Assembly (NCBI GenBank): GCA_035551995.1
Contig: DASZME010000071.1
Coordinates: 1-64,000, forward strand
Direction of reading: 5' to 3'
DNA from: RYN-428 sp035551995
GTDB taxonomy: Bacteria > Planctomycetota > Phycisphaerae > Tepidisphaerales > Tepidisphaeraceae
DNA: 64,000 nucleotides
Part shown: positions 24,589-32,900 of the stretch, one piece after another
Position numbering within the stretch: position 1 is the stretch's first letter
How the letters are laid out: every line of letters begins with the position of its first letter
Made by a program: the position numbers and the translations under genes
The notes under the pieces: model-generated
What the model was told of the DNA's origin: nothing
The model's database searches: none
Seen by the model: only the letters and a program-made list of their open reading frames with translations

Positions 24589-25439
24589 CGCGGTCTGGCG
24601 TCGATGATCTGTTGCCGGCGGACCGCGATCTGATCCAGCCATTCGCGGAGGGCTTCGTGTTGGCTGGCGTCCATCAGCGTCAGGAGCCGATCGAGCTGAT
24701 GCTGAAGGTTGTGAATGCTTTTTCGGACGTTGTCGCGGTTGTCCAAAAGGATGTCGCGCCACAGCGCGCCGTCGCCGCCGGCGATGCGGGTCATGTCCAG
24801 AAAGCCTTTGCCGCTGAGGGCGAACGAATTCTTATCCTGCATGGCCACGAGCGCCGCGGCCAGCACGTGCGGCAGGTGGCTGACGTCCGCCAGACGCCGA
24901 TCGTGCTCCGACGGCGACAATCGGCACGTCCGCATCCCCAGCGTCCGCCAAAAATCCTCCACTGTTTCCAGCGCGGCCGGCGCCGTGTGAGACGTCGGCG
25001 TAATGATGCACAAGGCGCCGTCGTAAAGATCGGCGCGGGCATATTGCACGCCTCTTTTTTCGCTGCCGGCCATGGGATGACTGGCGACAAAGCGCTCGGG
25101 GGCGGGAAGCAATTCTTCCGCCGCCTTGACGATGCTTCGTTTTGTGCTGCCGACGTCGGTGACGACCGATTTCGGATCGAGATGATTCGCCAGATCGGCC
25201 ATCAACGGGCGGAATAATCCGACCGGCGTACATAGGATGACCAGATCCGCGCCGTCAACCGCCGGCGAAAGCCGCTCGTGTCCTTCGTCCAGCGCGCCCA
25301 TTGCCACGGCCTGATCGAGCGTCGAGCGGCGATGCCCATATCCAATCACGCGACAGCCTGCCCAGCGCGACCGCGCCGCCAAGCCGATCGATCCGCCAAG
25401 CAGGCCGACCCCCAATATGCTGATGCACTTTGGTTGCAT
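24585..25439 (-). CDS. tyrA: Prephenate dehydrogenase
   Basis: NAD(P)-dependent oxidative decarboxylation of prephenate (or arogenate) in tyrosine biosynthesis. The start is the ATG at 25439 (MQPKCISILGVGLLGGSIGL, 284 residues), because the Rossmann GxGxxGGS motif must lie at the N-terminus; the frame is open 58 codons further without family sequence. Other family features are VILCTPVGL, VVTDVGSTKRSIVKAAEELL, SHPMAGSEKRGVQYARADLY and the all-helical dimerisation half with HLPHVLAAALVA and KGFLDMTRIAGGDGALWRDI. There is no ACT domain at the C-terminus, so feedback control by tyrosine through such a domain is absent. It is convergent with transketolase and divergent from accA. Confidence 0.93.
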   Translation of the reverse strand: MQPKCISILGVGLLGGSIGLAARSRWAGCRVIGYGHRRSTLDQAVAMGALDEGHERLSPAVDGADLVILCTPVGLFRPLMADLANHLDPKSVVTDVGSTKRSIVKAAEELLPAPERFVASHPMAGSEKRGVQYARADLYDGALCIITPTSHTAPAALETVEDFWRTLGMRTCRLSPSEHDRRLADVSHLPHVLAAALVAMQDKNSFALSGKGFLDMTRIAGGDGALWRDILLDNRDNVRKSIHNLQHQLDRLLTLMDASQHEALREWLDQIAVRRQQIIDARPR

Positions 25440-25694
25440 AGTCCGATAACACCGGTGAACGCGAGTTTCTCCGGTTTCCGTTCGGCGCGCGTTGCGCAAG
25501 CGAACTCCGGGAGACGCCGCGGTTGAGCTTTGTTTTCCGCGATTCGAGGCGGATTGTCCAGCCGGAATGGTCATCGCGGAACGGGTTTGTGTCGTGCGAC
25601 GACGGCGGTCCAAGCGGGCCGTGCTTGATGCGAGTCGGATAGTCGCTTACGCTACCGGCCTGTAATCAAGGATCGATTAAGAAGGATTCGCGCT

Positions 25695-26765
25695 ATGGCC
25701 GAGGACGAAACGCCGTTGAACACCCTGTCGCCAACTCAAATTGGATCGGCGTCGGGCGCCGGCAAGGCCGTTGTTCGCCATGTTCTGGATTTTGAAAAAC
25801 CAGTCGCCCGGCTCGAACAGCAGATTCACGAACTGGAGGCGATGGAAATTCAAAAGCAGGTCGATTATTCCAAGGAAATTCGCCTGTTACGCGCCCAGTA
25901 CACGTCGCTGCTTCGCAAAACCTTCCAGAATCTAACCGCATGGGAAACCGTGCAGGTGGCTCGGCATCCGCAGCGGCCCTTGTTTAAGGATTACGCGGAA
26001 ATGATCTGCCGGGAGTTTCGCGAATTGCATGGCGATCGTCATTTCGGCGACGACCCGGCCATCATCTGCGGCCTCGCCCGGCTTGGCGGTCATAAAGTGA
26101 TGCTCATCGGCCATCACAAGGGCCGCGACACCAAGGAAAAGATCAAGTGTTCGTTTGGCCTGGCCCATCCCGAAGGGTATCGCAAGGCGCTGCGCTGCAT
26201 GAAACTGGCGGAAAAATTCTCGCTTCCCGTCGTCACCCTGATCGACACGCCCGGCGCCTACCCCGGCATCGGCGCCGAGGAACGGGGCCAGGCCGAAAGC
26301 ATTGCCCGCAACCTAATGGAAATGAGCCGTCTTAAGACGCCGATCATCAGCATCGTGACCGGCGAAGGGGGTTCGGGAGGGGCGCTGGGAATCGGCGTGG
26401 CCGATCGCGTGGCTATGATGGAATTCGCCTGGTATTCGGTCATTTCCCCCGAAGCCTGCTCGTCCATTTTGTTCAAGGGAAACGAAAAAGCATCGGAATT
26501 GGCCGAAAGTCTCAAACTCACAAGCAAGCATCTCATGCAGTTCGACGTGATTGACGCGATCATTCCCGAGCCGCTCGGCGGCGCTCATCGCGACCCGCAC
26601 ACCGCCGCCCATACATTGGGACAGTACATCGCGAAAACGCTTCGAAATCTCGATTCTCAGGTCAAACGCACGAAGATGGAAAGCTTGCTGGAACGCCGAT
26701 ACGAAAAGTTCCGGAATCTGGGCGTGGTGCTCGAGCCGGCCCGCCGGGCGGCGAAGGTTTCGTGA
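25695..26765 (+). CDS. accA: Acetyl-CoA carboxylase carboxyltransferase, alpha subunit
   Basis: Alpha subunit of the carboxyltransferase that makes malonyl-CoA for fatty acid synthesis; it works with AccD, which is not in the window. It has 356 residues, about 35 more than E. coli AccA because of an N-terminal tail before LDFEKPVARLEQQIHELE. Family motifs include TAWETVQVARHPQRP, FRELHGDRHFGDDPAI, the crotonase-fold segment GAYPGIGAEERGQAESIARN, VTGEGGSGGALGIGVADRV and EACSSILFKG. AGAAGGA lies 10 bp before the ATG. The gene is monocistronic and converges with the giant glucan synthase gene. A 14-bp direct repeat lies in the short gap after it. Confidence 0.97.
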   Translation: MAEDETPLNTLSPTQIGSASGAGKAVVRHVLDFEKPVARLEQQIHELEAMEIQKQVDYSKEIRLLRAQYTSLLRKTFQNLTAWETVQVARHPQRPLFKDYAEMICREFRELHGDRHFGDDPAIICGLARLGGHKVMLIGHHKGRDTKEKIKCSFGLAHPEGYRKALRCMKLAEKFSLPVVTLIDTPGAYPGIGAEERGQAESIARNLMEMSRLKTPIISIVTGEGGSGGALGIGVADRVAMMEFAWYSVISPEACSSILFKGNEKASELAESLKLTSKHLMQFDVIDAIIPEPLGGAHRDPHTAAHTLGQYIAKTLRNLDSQVKRTKMESLLERRYEKFRNLGVVLEPARRAAKVS

Positions 26766-26878
26766 GGGCTTCGTTTCATCTTTCCACCGATTTCCACGAC
26801 CGCCGCTTGATACGATTTAGCCTTCATCGCAAGCCCCTACTTAATTGCCGCCATAGTCTCGGCGTGCTCCAGCCAGAC

Positions 26879-26906
26879 GTACGAGGACAGATGTACGAGG
26901 ACAGAT
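26879..26906. repeat. 14-bp tandem duplication
   Basis: GTACGAGGACAGAT occurs twice head to tail in the gap between accA and the convergent glucan synthase gene. It looks like a simple replication-slippage duplication. Confidence 0.7.
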
Positions 26907-26988
26907 CGCGGAAATTTCCGTTCACGAGCGGTTATGTGATCGTCGTCAATCCCTGCAACTGACAGGATGGCAAAACGATCGGCGTCGC

Positions 26989-29900
26989 TCATTCAATATC
27001 CACCTGCACATGATGCTCGCGGTGGTCGTCGTAGAGGGTCAGCATGCGATCCGCCTGCTCGGCGCCGTCGGCGATTACGCGGGCGACGGATTTGCCGTTG
27101 CCTCCGTTGCGAAAACGGATGTGGTACACGGTGGCGTGGTAGCGGTAATGGATGATGTAGCCATCCCAGCTCTTGGGCAGGCATGGGGCGAAGCGCAACT
27201 TGTTGACCTCCAGGCGCAGGCCCAGGAGCGACTCGGTAATCAGGCGGTACATCCAGCCGGCCGATCCGGTGTACCAGGTCCATCCGCCGCGTCCGACGTG
27301 CTGGGGATTGGTATAGACGTCGGCGGCGACGACGTACGGCTCTACCTTGTAAGTCGCGATCGTGGCGCGGGTATCGCCGTGGCGCACGGGATTGATCAGA
27401 TTGAACAGTTCCCATGCCCGCACGCGATCGCCGGCCTCGGCGAAAGCCATGACAGTCCAGACGGCGGCGTGGGTATATTGCCCGCCGTTTTCGCGAACGC
27501 CGGGAACGTAGCCTTTGATATAGCCGGGATTCATCGGCGATTTGTCGAAGGGCGGATCGAATAGCTGGATGACGCCGATATCGCGCCGGACCAATCGGCT
27601 GTCCAGCGAATCGAGCGCCTGTTTCGAGCGTGCCGGATCCCCGGCCTTGGAGAGAACAGACCAGCTTTGCGGGAGGGCGTCGATCTGGCATTCGGGATTC
27701 GCCGACGATCCGAGGGGCTGGCCGTCGTCGAAGTAGGCTCGCCGATACCACGATCCGTCCCAGGCGTTTTTCTCGATATTGTCTTGCAGTTGCCCGGCGG
27801 CTGATCTGCATAGGTCGGCGAATATCGTATCGTTTCTTTGCAGGGCGAGCGGGAGGAACTGCACGAGCACGTCGTAGAGGAAAAAGGCGAGCCAGACGCT
27901 TTCGCCGCGTCCTTTTTCGCCGACGAGATTCATGCCGTCGTTCCAGTCGCCGCCGCCCATGAGGGGCAGGCCATGGGCGCCGAAGCGCAGGCCATGTTTG
28001 ATGGCGCGGACGCAATGTTCGTAGAGCGTGGCGGATTCATCGGAGCGAGTCGGCAGGTCATAGTAGCTTTCTTCGTCGGGACGGACGGGGCGGGCGTCGA
28101 GGAAGAATATTTTTTCGTCCAGCACGCCGGTATCGCCGAGGGCGGCGATGTAGCGGCAAGCCGCGAAGGGAAGCCAGAGATAGTCATCGGAGATATGCGT
28201 TCTCACGCCGCGTCCGGCGGGGGGATGCCACCAATGTTGCACGTCGCCCGCGCGGAACTGGCGTGCGGCCGATCGCAGAAGCTGTTCGCGCAAGATGGTC
28301 GGCTGGGAATGGACAAGAGCCATGGCGTCCTGGAGCTGATCGCGAAAACCGTAGGCGCCGCCCGATTGGTAGAATCCGCTGCGGCCCCACATCCGGCAGG
28401 CAAGCACCTGGTAAACAAGCCACCCGTTGGCGAGAAAGTTCAGCGATGGGTCGGGCGTATCGACGTTGACGGCGCCGAGCGTGTAGTTCCAGTATCCCCA
28501 GACGCCTTCCAGCGCCGCTCGGGCGGCGCCGGTTCCGCGGAAGCGCCCGATGAGATCGCGCGTATCGGCCAGATCCCGGCCGGAGCCGAAAATGAAGGCG
28601 ATATCTTTTTCCTGCCCTTCGGACAGATCGAACGCGACCTGCATCGCGGCGCACGGATCGAGCGCCGCGCCGACGCGCCCGGAAAGGCGAGCCCGGGTCA
28701 TGCAGTCGGGGCTGTCGGGGGCGCCGTTGCGGCCGAGAAATTCGCCGCGGTCGCCGGTGACGGTGCGCTGCGGCTCGCTGCTTTCGAGGAACGCGACGCG
28801 ATCGCCGAATTCGCCGCTGTAGGAGTTGCGGCCAAGCAGGGCGCCGGTCTTGGGATCGATTTCGGTGGTGACATGCGGGCTGTTGGTCGACCGCTGGTCG
28901 CCCAGTACCAGCTCAAAGAAGCTGGTGATGGATAACCGCCGCGGTTTTCCCGAAGCGTTGCGAATTTTGATGACGACAAACTTCACCGGGGCGTCGGTCG
29001 CCACATAGGTGTACATTTCGGTGGCGATTCCCCCCTCGGCATATTCGAAGATGCTATAGCCAAAGCCGTGGCGCGTGGTGTAGGGCATGGATCCGCGCGC
29101 CGGCAGAGGGCAGGGCGACCAGAACCGGCCGGCGTCTTCGTCGCGAACGTAGAAGGCTTCGCCGCCGAAGTCTCCGACGGGATCGTTGTTCCAGGGCGTC
29201 AGGCGATAGGAGTGGGCGTTTTCGCACCAGGTGTAGGCGGTCCCGCTTTCGCTGACGACGGTTCCGAACCATGGATTGGCCAGAACATTGACCCACGGCG
29301 CGGGCGTGGGGGACTCGGCGGTGGTGGTGATGATGTATTCGTGGCCGTCCTTGGTAAAGCCGCCGATGCCGTTGAAGGCCGCCAGATCGCGCCGCGTCAC
29401 TTCCGCCGCCACCGGAAATTCCTGGCGGCGCAGGCGCAGCGGACCAAGGCGCGGCATCGCCGGCTCAAGCCGAGCGCGGCGTTCGATCTGCTGGGCAAGC
29501 GTGCCGGCGGTGTCGCTGAGGATAATGCGGGCGACGGCCTGCATAAGCACCTTGTCTTCCTCGGTCATCTGCTCGACGCGGCGGATAAATATCCCGCCCG
29601 GCTTGTCGATCGTTCCCCCTTCGTTTCGCGAAACGACGACCGCCGTGATTTGCTCCTGAAGCGCCTGGCGATAGACCGACTGATCCTCGTTCCAGATCAC
29701 CAAATCGACCGACAGCCCTTTGATCCGCCAGTAGGCATGCGCCTGCACAAGCTGGCGGACAAGGTTGATTTGATTCACGTCGCCGATTCGCACGAGAACG
29801 ATCGGAAGGTCGCCGGAGATTCCAAATCCCCAGAGGCCCGATTGTCCCCGGCGGTTGCGGGCGATAACGCTGGCGGGCGCGCGAAGCAGGGCGTTGGGAT

Positions 29901-32900
29901 ACAGAATCGCGCTGGCCAGCCGCCCGTACAGCCGGGTTTCGGTTTCGGGGGCGTCGAGTTGGCGGATCACGACCAGGCTGTGCGTCCAGGCGAGCTCCAA
30001 GACTCGGCTGGCAAGGTGCGGGTCATGGTACTTTTCGATCAAGGCCAGCGCGCCCTCGCGGGTCTCGGCGACGCCGGTCACCATGTGCATGCGGATGGTT
30101 TCGTCCGGCGCCAGCGTGACGCTCGTGCGGATGGCGACGATCGGATCGAGTACGGACCCTTCGCTGTCGCCGAGGGTATGGCGGTGCATGGCGGCGGGAT
30201 CGGCGATGGTGCGGCCGCGGCCGATGAAGTCGGCGCGGGCGGTTTCGTAGGATGCCTTGCCGGCGGCTTCGCCGTGCACGGTCATCAGGTGGATCATCGA
30301 CGGGGGCTTTTCGTCGGCCGAGCGGGGGCGGCGCGTGCAGATGATCGCCCGCCGTTCGCGAAGAATCTGCGTCTGCACGAACAAATTGCTGAACGCCGGG
30401 TGCGCCGCGTCCGACGCGGCGGGGGCGAGAACCACCTCGGCGAAACTGGTGAATTCGATTTGGCGCGGCACGCGCCCGCGATTGGCGACGCTGATTTGAC
30501 GCATTTCGACGTCGTCTTCGGGGGAAACGGCGATTTCCACGTGCGTTTCGATGTCGCCGTCGCGGCGGCGAAATTCGGCGCGGCCGTGGGAGTAGATCGC
30601 TTCGTAAGACAACGGCTGGCGAAGCGTCGGCTGATGGGTGGCCGACCAGAACTCGCCGCTTTCGACGTCGCGCAGATAACAAAACGTTCCCCAGCAATCG
30701 CGCGTGGTATCGTCGCGCCAGCGCGTGACGGAAAGATCGCGCCACCGGCTGTAGCCGCTGCCCGCCGCCGTCACGGCGACATGGTATCTGCCGTTGGAAA
30801 GCAGGTGAACCTCGGGCGTGGGCGTGTTGGGGGTGGTGAAGATTCGATAGGTGGGGCCCGGATCGGGAGCGAGATTTCGGGCGGCGGAAACTTCGGCGGG
30901 GTGGGGGAAGATCCAGGACGTGCGCGGCACCCGTTCCTGAAGAAGCAGTTCGGTCGCGCGAAACGACGGGTCGGAGGTAAATCGCCGTTGCATCGGGCGA
31001 TCGAGCAACAGATACGCCAGCGACAGAAACGACATTCCTTGATGATGGGCCATGAACGATCGCACGACGGCGCTTGACTGTCCCGGCGCCAGGCGGGTAG
31101 GGGTGTAATCGATCGCCTCGTAGAAACCGTACTCGCCCAGGCGTTGGTCATGCGCCAGCCGCCGCAGGTTGGCGCACGCCCCCTTTGGATCGACCATCAA
31201 CGCCAGGGCGGTCGCGTAAGGGGCGATGACCAGGTCGTCCGCCAGGCCGCGCTTAAATCCAAGCCCAGGCACGCCAAAGGCAAGATATTGATAGTTCAGA
31301 TGAGCGTCGGTCTTTGAGTAGCCGGATTCGGAAATGCCCCACGGCACGTTCCGCTGGCGCCCGTACTGCACTTGTCGTTTGACCGCGGCCCGGCAGGTTT
31401 CGTCGAGAAGCGTGTTGTCGAAGGTCGGCATGACGAGCATCGGCATCAGGTACTCGAACATCGACCCGCTCCACGACAACAACGCCGGCCGACGCCCCGC
31501 GGTGGTCAGCACGCGGCCGAGCCGAAACCAATGGTCCTGCGGGAGCCTTCCCTGCGAAATGGCGACGAAACTCGCGAGGCGCGCCTCCGACGCCAGCAGA
31601 TCGTAAAAGCTGGCGTCGAGATGCCGTTTGTCGACGTCGTAGCCGATGGACAGAAGCTGGCGTTCCTTGTCGTAAAGAAACGAATAGTCGATGTCGGAAT
31701 ATTCCCGGCAGCGGACGGCCAATTGGCGCAACTCGGATATTTGCTGTGAATCGCTATCGCTAGCCGCGGTCTGCGCGGCGCGCAGGCGGGCGAGCCATTC
31801 GTCGGCAAGTATATCGAAACCGGCGGCGAGGGTGATCAGATGGCCGGCGAGATTTCCGCTGTCGACGGTCGAGATATAGTGCGGCCGCAGGGGTTCGAGC
31901 GTCTGCGTGTCGTACCAATTATAAAAGTGGCCGCGAAAGCGCTGGAGCTTGTCCAGCGTGTCGATCGTGCGCGTGGTCCGTTCGATGAGGACGTCGACGG
32001 CGATATATTTGAAATCGTAAGCGGCGAGGTTGGCCAGCAGCGAGAGGCCGATATTCGTCGGCGACGTGCGATGGGCGATTCCGCGCGGGGGGTTTTCCTG
32101 AAAATTGTCGGGGGGCAAATAGTGATCTTCGGGACCGACGAAGCGCTCGAAAAATTTCCATGTGCGCCGGGCGATCATGTCGAGGAAGGCGTAGTCCTCC
32201 TTATTCAATCGCGGCGGCTTGCGCCGGATCGGCTGGCTGAGGCGCGAGGCGATCGCCGGCGCCAAGAACCAAAGAAGCAGGATCGGCCCGGCCACGAGCA
32301 GCGATGCCGGTTGATGCCACCCCAGCGCGAGCAAAGCCAGCACCGCGACGGCGGGGAGAATCCACATCGAAGCGTAATATCCGCCCAGGCCGATCCGGGC
32401 GCTGCGCTGGGCGTCGCGGGCGGTTCGCCATTCCAGGAGTTTTTGGCGGGTAAAGAGCAGGCGGTTGGCCGTGCGGACGATGGCTTCGCCGCTGATTAGG
32501 GCGTCATAGGGGAGAGAGCCGAGGGTGAACGCTTCCTGCAGTACTTGCCGGACCAATCCACCAAGGACCAGCCGGCCGTGATGAACCATGGATAAATCCT
32601 GACGGCGGCGCGCGAGTTCCGCGGCCCGCGTCAGGATCGCCGGCAGCAGCAGGATTCCGAAGACGACCAGGGTTGAGACCACCGCCGCCCCGGAAAAAAA
32701 CCAGCCGGCGAGCAGAAGCGCCGCGAGGGCGATCGGAACCAGGCTTCGCCGCAGATTATCGAAAATCTTCAAGCGCGACAGTCCCGAGAGCGGGTTGGGG
32801 ACCAACGCGCCGTCGGCGGTGGGAACGCGCGAAAGCAGCCACGGCGCGATCTGCCAGTCGCCGCGAATCCAGCGATATCGGCGGCTCACGTCGACCGGAT

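Noticed and set aside
29068..31077. A 669-codon open frame on the plus strand inside the glucan synthase gene, and similar long antisense frames elsewhere (2478-3335, 15544-16710, 23031-24152, 39737-40891, 47557-49041).
   Set aside because: They lie opposite genes with clear family motifs. High GC makes such mirror frames common, and their translations show no domain.
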